DNA from: Hyphomonadaceae bacterium
GTDB taxonomy: Bacteria > Pseudomonadota > Alphaproteobacteria > Caulobacterales > Aquidulcibacteraceae
DNA length: 64,000 nt
NCBI GenBank assembly: GCA_019753105.1
Contig: JAIELJ010000004.1
Coordinates: forward strand, 124,001-188,000
Direction of reading: 5' to 3'
Shown: positions 27,555-36,321 of the stretch, piece by piece
Layout: each line of letters opens with the position of its first letter
How positions within the stretch are numbered: position 1 is the stretch's first letter
Notes under the pieces: model-generated
What the model saw: only the letters and a program-made list of their open reading frames with translations
The model's database searches: none
Told to the model about the DNA's origin: nothing
Made by a program: the position numbers and the translations under genes

Positions 27555-28444
27555 CAGAAATAACCCTCCCGTTTCAGCGCTTCGAGCGAGCCTTGATCGC
27601 TGATGCGTCCCTGCCTTTCCGACAGGCGCGCAGCGCGTGTTTCGGCGATGATCGCTTCAGCACTCGCCGCTGCGCTTTCGATCGCCGCGGTGACTGGCCA
27701 GCATCCGAGCGTGCGAAACCGCACCTGGCGTTGCGCCGCAGTCTCGCCCGTGCGCCAGATCATGCGCGCGGGATCGTCGACGACGATGAGCGCGCCTTGA
27801 CGCGCAACGACGGGACGGGGCGCCGCGAAATAAAGCGGCGCCAGCGGCACGCGCCGTGTGCAGATATAGGTCCAGATGTCGTCTTCGGTCCAATTCGAGA
27901 GCGGAAACACGCGCAAGGTTTCGCCTGCGCCGCGGCGCCAATTGTAGTTGGACCAAAGTTCGGGGCGTTGTTTTCTGGGATCCCAGCCATGCTGGGCGTT
28001 CCGCACCGAGACGATGCGTTCCTTGGCGCGGGTCTTCTCTTCATCACGGCGCGCGCCGCCGAAGACGACGTCGAACCTGTGCGCGTCGAGCGCTTGTTTC
28101 AGCGCCTCGGTGCGCATGACGCGGGTATAGTGCGCTCCATCGCGCTCGGGATGAAGGGCGAGCCTGCGTCCCTCTTCGTTGACATGGACCATGAGCCGGA
28201 AGTCAAAAGCCGCCGCGAAGGTGTCCCGGAAGGCCAAGAGGTCGGCGAACTCGAACGTCGAATCGACATGCACGAGCGGCAGAGGCGGCGCGGCCGGATA
28301 GAAGGCGCGCGCCGCCACATGTGCAAGCACGGTTGAATCCTTGCCTCCAGAGAAGAGTAGCGCCGGACGCTCTGCTTCGGCGACGCCGTCGCGCAGGATA
28401 TGGATCGCCTCCGCCTCCAGCCGATCCAGGTGCGATAGACTCAT
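27554..28444 (-). CDS. cysD: Sulfate adenylyltransferase subunit 2 (CysD-like ATP pyrophosphatase) without CysN
   Basis: The 296-residue protein follows the CysD pattern from end to end: PP-loop S32-G-G-K-D-S37, HVDSTFEFADLLAFRD, FGGARRDEEKTRAKER, RPELWSNYN, RVFPLSNWTEDDIWTYI, FRTLGCWPVTAAIES and a C-terminal RQGRISDQ…KREGYF. CysD normally needs the GTPase CysN to make adenosine phosphosulfate from ATP and sulfate. No cysN is present; instead it is coupled by ATGA to dabA and by TGATG to the DUF6671 gene. The PP-loop reads SGGKDS rather than E. coli's SIGKDS. Confidence 0.92.
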   Translation of the reverse strand: MSLSHLDRLEAEAIHILRDGVAEAERPALLFSGGKDSTVLAHVAARAFYPAAPPLPLVHVDSTFEFADLLAFRDTFAAAFDFRLMVHVNEEGRRLALHPERDGAHYTRVMRTEALKQALDAHRFDVVFGGARRDEEKTRAKERIVSVRNAQHGWDPRKQRPELWSNYNWRRGAGETLRVFPLSNWTEDDIWTYICTRRVPLAPLYFAAPRPVVARQGALIVVDDPARMIWRTGETAAQRQVRFRTLGCWPVTAAIESAAASAEAIIAETRAARLSERQGRISDQGSLEALKREGYF

Positions 28445-31008
28445 GAGCGCAAGGCGATGACGGCGTCACCCCAACAGAGATCGCCCCAATAGCGGTTGAT
28501 CGATCCGTCTTCGTCGATCGCGTAAAGATGGATCCATTTGTTCTCGACCAATTGACGCACGCTTTCGTGCGCGATGATCACATTGTTGATCGCCTCCATC
28601 GGCGCGGCGATAAAAACGTTGAGCCGCAACGGCTCATGCATGAGCCGGCGCCCGTCATGCACCGATTGCCAGGGGAGGCCAGGTCTCAGATCGCCGCCAT
28701 TGCCTTCCAGGACGCCAAGCGCGCCGACGACATTGTGCAGCGTCTTGTTGCCGCTGCCGAAGGCGGCATTGTTCACGGCCGAGCCGTAATATTGAAGGTT
28801 GATCCAACTCGCGACCACCATCGGCGCGGTCATGATGAGTTCAAGCACGCGGAACTCACTGTCCTTGCGCCAGTCATAATCATGCAAGAAAGCGCGGCCA
28901 TGGAGATCGAGCGCTTTGGTGCGCTCGCGCGGCGCGGCGATGAATGCAGCGTTGCCGGCCAAACCCCACTCGGGACGTACTTGGCTCCAGTCGCGGCTGC
29001 GCCTGACAATCGCCGCATTGAGGTCGCCGTCCTTCGAGACACCCAATAAGGGCGCGCGCTCGCCGCGCGCACGTGCGGCGGCATGCGACAGCCAATCTCG
29101 GAGCCGCACAAGTTCCGCACGGTGAGACGAGGGGACGAGTTCGGTATTGAAGAGCTCAATCTCATCAGTGGTGGTGTTGTGGAGACAGCCGATGAACCAA
29201 GTATCCTCGGGGATGAGAATGCCGCGCCCGCGCAGTCCGGCGCGCACATTGGCATCGTTCAGAATGGCCGCGGCGACGCGCGCATTGGCTTCGCCGGTAT
29301 GTCCCCCGCAGGCGCCGCAATCGAGGCCAGAAGCGTGCGGATTGTTGACGCTGGTGCTGCCGTGACCTGAGAGCATGACGATGCGTGCGAAGGTTTCGGT
29401 CATCGACATCGCCCGCAGCACCGCTTCGGCCATGTCGATGCGCGCCGCACTTGCAAAACCAGTAGCGCGCCCATCGACGATTTGAGGATCAAGCCGAGGC
29501 GCCAGTCTTGCGGCGACATCGGCGTCGAGCCCATCGCGATTGGGATCGGGCACTGGACGCGTGGCGCCCAGCCCGTCGCTCACCAACTTCGCCGCAAAGC
29601 CAAGCCCCATAGTCTCGACATAAGCGAAGGACGACACCGCCGATTGCTTGAACGCCTTCCACGCCTTGGCCGCCCGCCGGCGCATCAGCCGCAGACCCAA
29701 GGTCTCGACTTCCTCTTCGGCGCTCGCGCCCTTGACCTCCTCGCAAACGATTACGGCAGGTTTCAACAGCACCGGGCATTGCGCGCCGCCGCGGCGATTG
29801 CCGATCGGGATGTATTCGATCGGAAAACCGAAGAAGCCGGCAAAGCCGATGGTCTCGATCTCGGGGGAGGCGCTTTCGAGGGCGCGGCGGAAAACTTCCG
29901 AGCGGACGTCGATGCAGAAGGCCGCCTGCACTGCTGGTCGCGCGCGCGGGCGCGGAGCTGACTGCGCTTGCGCAGTCAGCTTTGAGAGCAGACGTCTTTG
30001 GAACGCGCGCTCATAAGCATCTTGCAACACAAGCCGCGCCTGCAGCGTTGTCTCGATCGTCGAGACCTCGTCTGTCGCTTCGGACGCCGCCTGCATCGCC
30101 TCGGTCCAAGCCTTGCGGAATGCCGGGTCGTTTTGCTCCTTGAAGAGGGCGTAGCCCCACGCCACCCGGATAGCGAGAAGGTTGACGAGCGTATCGTCGC
30201 TGCGCCCGTAAAGAGCATTGTCCCAAACCCGATAGCGCGCATACGCGGCCCAGCCTTGAATATCGAACAAGGCGCGGAAGAGGTAGTCCTCAAGGGCGCG
30301 TTCCGGGATGGCGAGTTCGGCCACGATAAAGGCGATGGCGTCTTCCGGTTTCTCGGGCAGGCGCGCCACGGTTTGCCGAAATGCCCGCACGCCCATGGTC
30401 TCAGGCCCTCGATCAAGCCGCATCGCGGCGCGCCAGGCCGCGTAGGGTCGCAAGTCACGCCAAGGGCTCGCCCAGGCGGCTTGACCTTCGTCGAAATAAG
30501 CCGCGCACCATTTCGAGATCTCATCAATCATGAAGGCGGTGCGCGATACGTGCGTGTCGCCGCCAGCCAGACGGTCAAGGATCTCAGCGATTGTCGCCAC
30601 GCGCGGCAAGCGCGGGCGCTCGTCAGCGCGTGACGCGGTTGCGGAGAGCTTGATCACAACAACGTCAAAGACATCGCTCAAACCAGACTCGGCGATGACA
30701 TCGCCTATATCTTGATCTGTGATCGAGCCGTCTTCGATGAACGGCGCATAGAACGAAGCCGGCATCACCATGTCGGTGTGCGCCACGCGCGCAAACGTCT
30801 GGCAGGTTCGGGCAAAGCTCTGATCGGCAAAGCCCACGAAAGGATTGACGGCGACGAAATGCTTCAGCGGCCAGAGCGGTGCGATGCGCCCGCACGCGCG
30901 CGCGATGGCTTCATCTATCGCCAAACGCGCGGGAGCGGCGGCGCCATCATTGGCGGGTCGCGGGAGAACGTCCGCAGACATCGTGGACATGAGTTCGCTC
31001 TTTTTCAT
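28441..31008 (-). CDS. dabA: Inorganic carbon transporter subunit DabA (DUF2309)
   Basis: ATG 31008 overlaps the dabB stop as ATGA, giving 855 residues, the normal length. DabA is a membrane-associated, zinc-binding, beta-carbonic-anhydrase-like protein that with DabB takes up CO2 and traps it as bicarbonate using the ion gradient. The four key residues known from Halothiobacillus are all here with the right spacing: C365 and D367 (FCIDVRSE), H549 (SGHGSTS) and C564 (LDCGACGG). An in-frame ATG at 31053 would start inside dabB and is less likely. It is coupled to cysD downstream. Confidence 0.94.
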   Translation of the reverse strand: MKKSELMSTMSADVLPRPANDGAAAPARLAIDEAIARACGRIAPLWPLKHFVAVNPFVGFADQSFARTCQTFARVAHTDMVMPASFYAPFIEDGSITDQDIGDVIAESGLSDVFDVVVIKLSATASRADERPRLPRVATIAEILDRLAGGDTHVSRTAFMIDEISKWCAAYFDEGQAAWASPWRDLRPYAAWRAAMRLDRGPETMGVRAFRQTVARLPEKPEDAIAFIVAELAIPERALEDYLFRALFDIQGWAAYARYRVWDNALYGRSDDTLVNLLAIRVAWGYALFKEQNDPAFRKAWTEAMQAASEATDEVSTIETTLQARLVLQDAYERAFQRRLLSKLTAQAQSAPRPRARPAVQAAFCIDVRSEVFRRALESASPEIETIGFAGFFGFPIEYIPIGNRRGGAQCPVLLKPAVIVCEEVKGASAEEEVETLGLRLMRRRAAKAWKAFKQSAVSSFAYVETMGLGFAAKLVSDGLGATRPVPDPNRDGLDADVAARLAPRLDPQIVDGRATGFASAARIDMAEAVLRAMSMTETFARIVMLSGHGSTSVNNPHASGLDCGACGGHTGEANARVAAAILNDANVRAGLRGRGILIPEDTWFIGCLHNTTTDEIELFNTELVPSSHRAELVRLRDWLSHAAARARGERAPLLGVSKDGDLNAAIVRRSRDWSQVRPEWGLAGNAAFIAAPRERTKALDLHGRAFLHDYDWRKDSEFRVLELIMTAPMVVASWINLQYYGSAVNNAAFGSGNKTLHNVVGALGVLEGNGGDLRPGLPWQSVHDGRRLMHEPLRLNVFIAAPMEAINNVIIAHESVRQLVENKWIHLYAIDEDGSINRYWGDLCWGDAVIALRS

Positions 31009-32606
31009 GCGCGTGGGCCTGGTTGTGAGGTGTTCAAGGGCTTCGGCCACCATCTGAGCACCAGCCGGTTGGCGAGCGTGTTGAGATAAAGACCCTGGGC
31101 AAGGTGCACATAAAGCGCCTGGCCCATGGGTGACGCATTCGCGCGTCCCAGTTGGCTCTGCAGCCAGGTGATGGCGGCGAACGCGCCGATTACGCCAAGC
31201 GTAATTGCAAGGTCGATCGGCGCATTGAGCGCCGGCGCCGGCGGCAGCGCCCCAGCAAAGAGCGTTTCAACACCACGCTGCAGGGCGAAATAGACCACCG
31301 CCACCAGCACGGCTGCGCTCGCAGCGCGCGCGATCACATAAGGATTGGGACGCTCGTCGATCGCGTTGGCGACCAGAAGCGTCAGGCTCATCAGCAGGAT
31401 GGCGCCGAGCGTGAAAACCCCAGGCTTGTCGGCAAGGCCCGCGCCGAAGCTCCAGGCGACGCCGGCCGCGATGGCGAGAACACCCGCGAGCGCGAGGAAA
31501 AAACGCGCCGGGTGGGGCGCGCCGCCCGGGTTCATGGACCAGGAGGCGCGCAAAAGATCGATGACGCCGCCGGACGATAAGAACGCATGCGCCTTGTAGA
31601 GCGAATGAGCCACGATATGCAGGAGCGCCGCTGCGAAGGCGCCGAGGCCGCATTGCAACAGCATGAAGCCCATTTGTGCGACAGTCGAATAAGCGAGGCT
31701 CACCTTGACCGAGGTTTGGGTCAGCATCACCAGCGAACCGAAGAGCGCGGTGATGGCTCCAACGATAGCCAGCACATGTAGCGCGGGCGTGGAAAGCGCC
31801 ATGACGTCGGCCAAGCGCAAAACCAGGAAACCACCGGCATTGATTATGCCCGCGTGCAAGAGCGCCGAAACCGGCGTCGGCGTCTCCATGACTTCGAGGA
31901 TCCAGCCGTGCAGCGGAAATTGCGCGGACTTCAGCACCGCGGCGATGGCGATGAGTATGGCGGCCGCTGTCAGACCCGCGGGCGCCGCCTCACCCCAGAG
32001 CGATGCGGCGCTAAAGACGCTTTCATAGTCGAACCGCCCCACATGCGCGAAGAGGATCAAGACCGCGCCGATAAGGCAAAGGTCGCCCAACCGGCTCACG
32101 ATGAACTTCTTGCGGCCAGCTAGTCGCGCATTGGTGCGTGCGCCGTAGAAGAGCAGGAGCCGGTTCAACGCAATGCTGGTGGCGATCCAGGCCAGCGTCA
32201 TCAGCACCAGATTGCCCGCAATGATGAAGGTCATAACCGCAGCGATGGTCAGCGCCATTTGCCGCAGGAAGAGCCCATGATTTGGATCGCCATCGAGATA
32301 ATTGCGGCTGTAGCGCAAAACGATGACGCCGACGAAGGCGACGAGCGCGAACATCACGGCGCTCACAGCGTCGACATAAGTCCCAAGTCCAGCGCCGAAT
32401 GCGCCCCAGGTTGAACTGATGAGCGGGCCGTCCAGAGCGACGGCCACGCCCGCGGCTATAGCGATGGCAAGCGCCATGAGCGCCGCCATGAAGACGACAC
32501 GCGCCAACCGCGCCGGCGCTTCTTTGGCGTTTGGCCAAAAGCTCGCTGCCACAAGCGCCAGGGGCGCGGCCATCACCAGCCAAGGCGCAAGATCGTTCAA
32601 GCTCAA
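31005..32606 (-). CDS. dabB: Inorganic carbon transporter subunit DabB (NuoL-like antiporter family)
   Basis: The 533-residue polytopic membrane protein belongs to the proton-conducting complex I/Mrp antiporter family (Lys/His motifs in LKSAQFPLHGWILEVMETPT and LLHAGIINAGG; then VAHSLYKAHAFLSSG). Pairing with DabA identifies it as DabB rather than NuoL. The start is TTG: 32606 gives the longest frame, but TTG 32600 has better spacing (seven bases) from GGAGGA. First gene of the operon, 95 bases from the divergent LysR gene. Confidence 0.93.
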   Translation of the reverse strand: MSLNDLAPWLVMAAPLALVAASFWPNAKEAPARLARVVFMAALMALAIAIAAGVAVALDGPLISSTWGAFGAGLGTYVDAVSAVMFALVAFVGVIVLRYSRNYLDGDPNHGLFLRQMALTIAAVMTFIIAGNLVLMTLAWIATSIALNRLLLFYGARTNARLAGRKKFIVSRLGDLCLIGAVLILFAHVGRFDYESVFSAASLWGEAAPAGLTAAAILIAIAAVLKSAQFPLHGWILEVMETPTPVSALLHAGIINAGGFLVLRLADVMALSTPALHVLAIVGAITALFGSLVMLTQTSVKVSLAYSTVAQMGFMLLQCGLGAFAAALLHIVAHSLYKAHAFLSSGGVIDLLRASWSMNPGGAPHPARFFLALAGVLAIAAGVAWSFGAGLADKPGVFTLGAILLMSLTLLVANAIDERPNPYVIARAASAAVLVAVVYFALQRGVETLFAGALPPAPALNAPIDLAITLGVIGAFAAITWLQSQLGRANASPMGQALYVHLAQGLYLNTLANRLVLRWWPKPLNTSQPGPRA

Positions 32607-32701
32607 CTCCTCCGTCCGACGGCGGCGGGGAGTAAGACGCTCCTCTTATTTCGTCCAATTCAAAGATTGCAATGGATTGTTGTGTTTAATAAAACAAAGA
32701 T
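32607..32701. promoter_or_regulatory. Divergent dabB / LysR control region
   Basis: The 95 bases between the two starts are AT-rich compared with the surroundings. They hold small dyads, ATTGCAAT (32666-32673) and CAAT-GG-ATTG (32670-32679), close to the LysR start, plausible as an autoregulatory LysR-type site. No firm -35/-10 pair was assigned. Confidence 0.4.
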
Positions 32702-33577
32702 ATGGCAGACCTCAATTATCATCACCTGCGCTATTTTCACGCCATCGTGGAAGCGGGCGCGCTGACCAAGGCTGCCGAGCGTCTCAACGTGTCGCCCTCG
32801 GCATTGTCGGTGCAGCTTGGCCAGCTTGAGGCGCAGCTTGGACATAGGTTGTTTGACCGTGTCGGGCGCAAGCTCGTGCTCACCGAAGCAGGGCGTATTG
32901 CGCTGCAGAGCGCTGAAACGATCTTCGATGCTGGCCAAGAATTGTTGAGCACGCTGCGCGCTGGCGCAGCGAAGCGAACATCGGTGCGGATCGGCGCACT
33001 GGCGACCTTATCGCGAAACTTTCAGGTCGCGTTCCTAAGGCCGCTGACAGGGCGCGGCGATGTGCATGTTGTTATGCGCTCAGGCGGCATGCGCGATCTC
33101 ATGGCCATGCTCGACGCCCACCATATCGACGTGCTTTTGACCAATGCGCCGCCGCCGCGCGACGAGACCAGCGCCTGGACCGCACACCTCATTGCCGAGC
33201 AGACGATCAGCCTCATCGGCCCGCATCGGCGCGGGCGAAAACCATCGGCCGAGAAGGTGCTCGCCAGCGAGCCGCTCATTGTGCCGACGCCGGAGAACCA
33301 TTTGCGCGGCGACTTCGATGCGCTCGCGTCCCGCATGCGAATTTCCCCCCGCATCGCGGCGGAGGTGGATGATATGGCGATGCTGCGCCTGCTGACGCGC
33401 GAGGGGTTTGGCTTTGGCGTCGCACCTCGCGTCGTGGTTCAGGACGAATTGGCCAACGGCGTCCTCGCCGATTACGGCACGCTGCCGGGGCTGAAAGAGA
33501 CGTTCTACGCCATCTCGCCCACAAGGCGTTTTCCCAATCCGGTCGTGGCGGCGCTGGTGAAGGCGTCGCTGGCTTGA
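32702..33577 (+). CDS. LysR-type transcriptional regulator, probable regulator of the dab operon
   Basis: The N-terminal winged helix-turn-helix is clear ([40 protein letters not shown]), followed by a periplasmic-binding-like effector domain (about 90-291; [20 protein letters not shown] type segment). It diverges from dabB; LysR-type CbbR/CcmR proteins control CO2-uptake genes in other bacteria, so the same job is inferred here. Ribosome site is weak. Confidence 0.92.
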   Translation: MADLNYHHLRYFHAIVEAGALTKAAERLNVSPSALSVQLGQLEAQLGHRLFDRVGRKLVLTEAGRIALQSAETIFDAGQELLSTLRAGAAKRTSVRIGALATLSRNFQVAFLRPLTGRGDVHVVMRSGGMRDLMAMLDAHHIDVLLTNAPPPRDETSAWTAHLIAEQTISLIGPHRRGRKPSAEKVLASEPLIVPTPENHLRGDFDALASRMRISPRIAAEVDDMAMLRLLTREGFGFGVAPRVVVQDELANGVLADYGTLPGLKETFYAISPTRRFPNPVVAALVKASLA

Positions 33578-33611
33578 GAAAACCGCCCGCGCCCCGTATG
33601 CCAATCATGTC

Positions 33612-33986
33612 ATGATGACGACGTGGACCGGTCTTCGGCGTTGGGCGCGAGCGATCAAGCGCGATACCGTGGCGGCCTATCTGGCGGTTCGTGATGAACG
33701 GACGCCGTGGTGGGCGAAAGCAATAGGGGTCGTTGTGGTCGCCTACGCCTTGTCGCCCATTGATCTCATTCCCGATTTCATACCGATCATCGGCTATCTT
33801 GATGATCTCTTGCTCGTCCCTGCGGGACTTTGGCTCGTCATGCGGCTCGTTCCGGCGCCTGTTTTGGTGGATTGTCGCGCGCGGGCCGCAGTGATGGCTG
33901 AGCGTCCGGTGAGCTGGATTGGCGTGGCTTTCGTCGTTGCGGTGTGGCTCGTGATTACGCTGTTGGCCGTTCGCATGCTCGTATAA
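33612..33986 (+). CDS. YkvA family membrane protein (DUF1232)
   Basis: The DUF1232 signature [20 protein letters not shown] is at about residues 45-64, flanked by a membrane helix; a further helix closes the protein (about 100-122). Length 124 is usual. Function of the family is unknown, though members are often near stress genes. The following 186 bases (33987-34172) show no gene. Confidence 0.88.
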   Translation: MMTTWTGLRRWARAIKRDTVAAYLAVRDERTPWWAKAIGVVVVAYALSPIDLIPDFIPIIGYLDDLLLVPAGLWLVMRLVPAPVLVDCRARAAVMAERPVSWIGVAFVVAVWLVITLLAVRMLV

Positions 33987-34172
33987 CCGGCATTGACCGG
34001 GCCTGCAGGCCGCCGTTCACGCTTACCGCGCGAACGTGGAAATTCTCCAGCGCTTCCTTCGATGGCGTGCATTCGCATCGCGCTCATCATGCGATCAGAT
34101 GGGCAGGTGCGCGGCGCAGCTTGGTCTAAGCTTGCCGGCTCCATCAGCCGCCTGCGAGAGGCGATGTGGCGG

Positions 34173-34601
34173 CTACCGCCCCGCGGCGGTCGCCGGCGCC
34201 GCGTTGAGGAGTTCGAAACTCGCCAGACGCACAAAATCGCTGATCGCGCGGGCCGGCATGGCGAATGGATCGAAACCGGCTTCACCATGGCTCGCCCAAA
34301 GCGCGCGCGTCTTGAGCGCACCGTCAAGCAAGGTCATGCCCCATCGCGGAAAACAGAGTTCGTCGATAGGGCGCGCCTCGATCAGGGTGACATCAAAATG
34401 GCGCTGATCCGAAGCGATGCGCAGAAAGAGCGGCGCGATTGCCGTGCGCGGGCCTTCAAGCACCTGCAGGATGACGCCATTCTCTTGCAGCAGTAGACCG
34501 CTGACGCCAAAGCCTTGATTGGCGAGCGCCGCCTTCTCGATCAGCGCATCCAGGTCCAAGGATAGGCCGGCGCGGCTGACATAGGTGAGGCGCTGCATCA
34601 T
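34173..34601 (-). CDS. BLUF-domain blue-light sensor
   Basis: The 142-residue protein is essentially a single BLUF domain that binds FAD. The flavin-contacting Tyr (LTYVSRA, residue 6), Asn (ANQGFGVSGLLL, about 30) and Gln (ILQVLEGP, about 48) are present, with the DQRH segment after them. There is no output domain, so it must signal by binding a partner. Start was set at ATG 34601 because the BLUF fold begins there; the in-frame upstream extension is unsupported. Confidence 0.88.
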   Translation of the reverse strand: MMQRLTYVSRAGLSLDLDALIEKAALANQGFGVSGLLLQENGVILQVLEGPRTAIAPLFLRIASDQRHFDVTLIEARPIDELCFPRWGMTLLDGALKTRALWASHGEAGFDPFAMPARAISDFVRLASFELLNAAPATAAGR

Positions 34602-34724
34602 GACTTCAGTGCTTACACACCCGGCGTTAATCGGGTCTTGAGGCGACCCCCTCACGCGCGCGCTGCTTGAAGCGGCGATCCAGCCGCCGCCGCGCGTTAT
34701 ACGGGCGTCGTCGAATCGTCTTCA

Positions 34725-34767
34725 GAAAAAATGGCTCGCTCCCGATCCAAAGCAACCGGGAGCGAGC
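34725..34767 (-). terminator. Rho-independent terminator of the DUF465 operon
   Basis: An 11-base-pair stem (GCTCGCTCCCG 34734-34744 with CGGGAGCGAGC 34757-34767) and 12-base loop. On the minus strand it is followed by CATTTTTTCTG, a T tract. It lies 15 bases past the DUF465 stop codon, in the right orientation. Confidence 0.8.
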
Positions 34768-34781
34768 TGCCGAGCTCAGCG

Positions 34782-34964
34782 CTACGAGGGTGCGCGCTGG
34801 GCGGCTGGAAGCGTGACCAGTTTGTCCTTGATGGCGAGTTTGAGCTGCTTCAAACGCTTAACGCGGATGAAGTCCGGGGAGGGTCGCTTCAACTCGCTGG
34901 CAAGATCGCTCTCGATCGCAGCGTGACGGCGGGCGAGGCCTGCCGGATGAGCGGCCGTGATCAT
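34782..34964 (-). CDS. DUF465 (YdcH-like) small protein
   Basis: The 60-residue protein carries the family pattern RRHAAIESDLASELKRPSPD and RVKRLKQLKLAIKDKL: two short helices, with the RPxPD turn typical of YdcH/DUF465. Start ATG 34964 overlaps the stop of the gene before it (ATGA). Function unknown. Confidence 0.78.
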   Translation of the reverse strand: MITAAHPAGLARRHAAIESDLASELKRPSPDFIRVKRLKQLKLAIKDKLVTLPAAQRAPS

Positions 34965-35140
34965 GCCGAGATACCGCGCTCGCGCTGGCGGCGCTGCGGC
35001 GGATGGTCGTCTTCGTCCTCGTCGTCACGCTTCAGGGGACGCCGGCTTTTCTTCGTCTCGACGCGGAAATTGATCTTGTCTTCGGGACGCTTCTGCTTCG
35101 CGCGCAGCGCTGCATGCATGGCGCCGATGGTGTTGATCAT
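34961..35140 (-). CDS. Small charged protein upstream of DUF465 gene
   Basis: ATG 35140 has GAGGAG at good spacing. The 59-residue product has a short helical N-terminus (INTIGAMHAALRAKQKRPED) and a strongly charged tail (DDEDEDDHPPQRRQRER). It is coupled by ATGA to the DUF465 gene, and one copy of the upstream element (35189-35236) lies about 50-95 bases before its start. Confidence 0.65.
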   Translation of the reverse strand: MINTIGAMHAALRAKQKRPEDKINFRVETKKSRRPLKRDDEDEDDHPPQRRQRERGISA

Positions 35141-35188
35141 AGTGCTCCTCATATCCCACTCCGGCGTCGTAATTGTCCGCATCGGAGC

Positions 35189-35236
35189 GATGCGAGCCGA
35201 CATCGCGGCACATGCCGCCAGAGGGGCCCGGCTCGC
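35189..35236 (-). repeat. Two-part upstream element, copy 2
   Basis: On the plus strand: GATGCGAGCCGACATC, 12 bases, then GCCAGAGGGGCCCGGCTCGC. It is read toward the minus-strand gene starting at 35140. Other copies at 35301-35342, 36101-36166 and 39381-39433 have the same order and orientation. Confidence 0.6.
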
Positions 35237-35300
35237 TTGCCTAGACATGGGCGCGCGAGGTGCGCCTGCAAGCCAAGCGTCGATGAGGAATGCACATGAC

Positions 35301-35342
35301 ACCGATCGTGTCCGACAAGCCGCTTAGCGGAGCCCGGCCCGC
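35301..35342 (-). repeat. Two-part upstream element, copy 1 (degenerate)
   Basis: CGATCGTGTCCGACA then TTAGCGGAGCCCGGCCCGC on the plus strand: the second block keeps GCCCGGCCCGC but has lost the AGAGGGG start. It lies between copy 2 and the small gene at 35375. Confidence 0.4.
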
Positions 35343-35374
35343 AACCCTGCCAGCGAGCACACAAGACGTCGACT

Positions 35375-35554
35375 TCAGGGTGGGGGAAGTCGCATCCATG
35401 CGCCGGCTTCGTTGTCGCTGTTGACGCGGCGCGCCCAAACTTCGTGCTCTGACATTAGAATCTGAACGGCTGACAAGTCTTCATACGCCCAACCACTCCG
35501 GACGCCCCCATGATACAATTCTGAAAACAACTCGCTTAAAGCGCTTTCATCCAT
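35375..35554 (-). CDS. Small hypothetical protein
   Basis: ATG 35554 has GGAG eight bases upstream. The 59 residues (MDESALSELFSELYHGGVRS at the start, ending RLPPP) look like a folded acidic protein; no family was recognised. Frames extending upstream lack support. Confidence 0.5.
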   Translation of the reverse strand: MDESALSELFSELYHGGVRSGWAYEDLSAVQILMSEHEVWARRVNSDNEAGAWMRLPPP

Positions 35555-35703
35555 CTGTGATGCTCCGCGGTTCGCAGCATTGGTTGCAGGCGGCTCAGGC
35601 CCGATCGGCCTTTCAGAAACGCGTCTGGCCGCCTCGCGCGCGTGGGTGGCGCGCCCATGAGCTGATCTCGATCCGTCCATCCTAAACTCTAGGCGCCCAC
35701 TCG

Positions 35704-35979
35704 TTAAGCTGCAGTTGTGGTGTTGCGCGTGCGGTAGAGCGAGTACGCCATGGCGCCGCCGATGAGCGCGAGCGTCATCATAAGCGCCCAATGCGGCTCA
35801 AGATAAGGCGCCCAGCCAAGCTCCTTTGAAAGTCCGAAGTTCCAGATGATCTTGACGCCGATCAGCACCAGCACCAGGGAGAGCCCGTACTTCAGATACT
35901 TGAAGCGTTCGACCGCGGCTGCGAGCATGAAATACATCGAGCGCAGTCCCAGGATCGCGAAGATGTTGGATCGCGCCAT
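35704..35979 (-). pseudogene. C-terminal remnant of a TerC/Alx family membrane protein
   Basis: The 91 residues ([20 protein letters not shown], then [20 protein letters not shown]) match the last third of TerC/Alx proteins. The N-terminal 200 or so residues, including the helices with the conserved acidic residues, are missing: upstream sequence in all frames is unrelated. It is probably dead, or makes only a two-helix stub. Confidence 0.8.
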
Positions 35980-36100
35980 CGACAGGGGAATTGATAAGGG
36001 GCATGACGCTTTGCCTTCGCTTCTCGGGTTGTGCCTCGGGAGCAGCCGGCGCGCGGTTTGGCGGTTTCAGATGAGCCGAGCCGACGCGGGGAATGATCCC

Positions 36101-36166
36101 GATGCGGTCCGACATCACGACATCATCTTGAAAAAGATGGTGCGTCGTCAGAGGGGCCCGGCCCGC
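36101..36166 (-). repeat. Two-part upstream element, copy 3
   Basis: GATGCGGTCCGACATC, a longer spacer, then GTCAGAGGGGCCCGGCCCGC on the plus strand. It lies upstream of the terC remnant, suggesting it once served that gene. A short hairpin GCCCCT-CAATT-AGGGGC (about 36169-36185) follows directly. Confidence 0.6.
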
Positions 36167-36321
36167 ACGCCCCTCAATTAGGGGCTGCGGAAGTCCGATC
36201 AAGGCCCTTTCCCCCTCAGATCCGATCAATCGCAGTCATTGCCAAACTCAATCATCGGCGCAGCGCGCGCCGCAGCGTGGCTTCCTACCTCCATCATGTC
36301 TCGGATCAACGGAGGGCGCAC

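Noticed and set aside
31005-32606. NuoL subunit of respiratory complex I
   Set aside because: No other nuo genes are near and it is coupled to DabA, so it is DabB.
36169-36185. Terminator hairpin GCCCCT-CAATT-AGGGGC
   Set aside because: The stem is short and no T tract follows on either strand.
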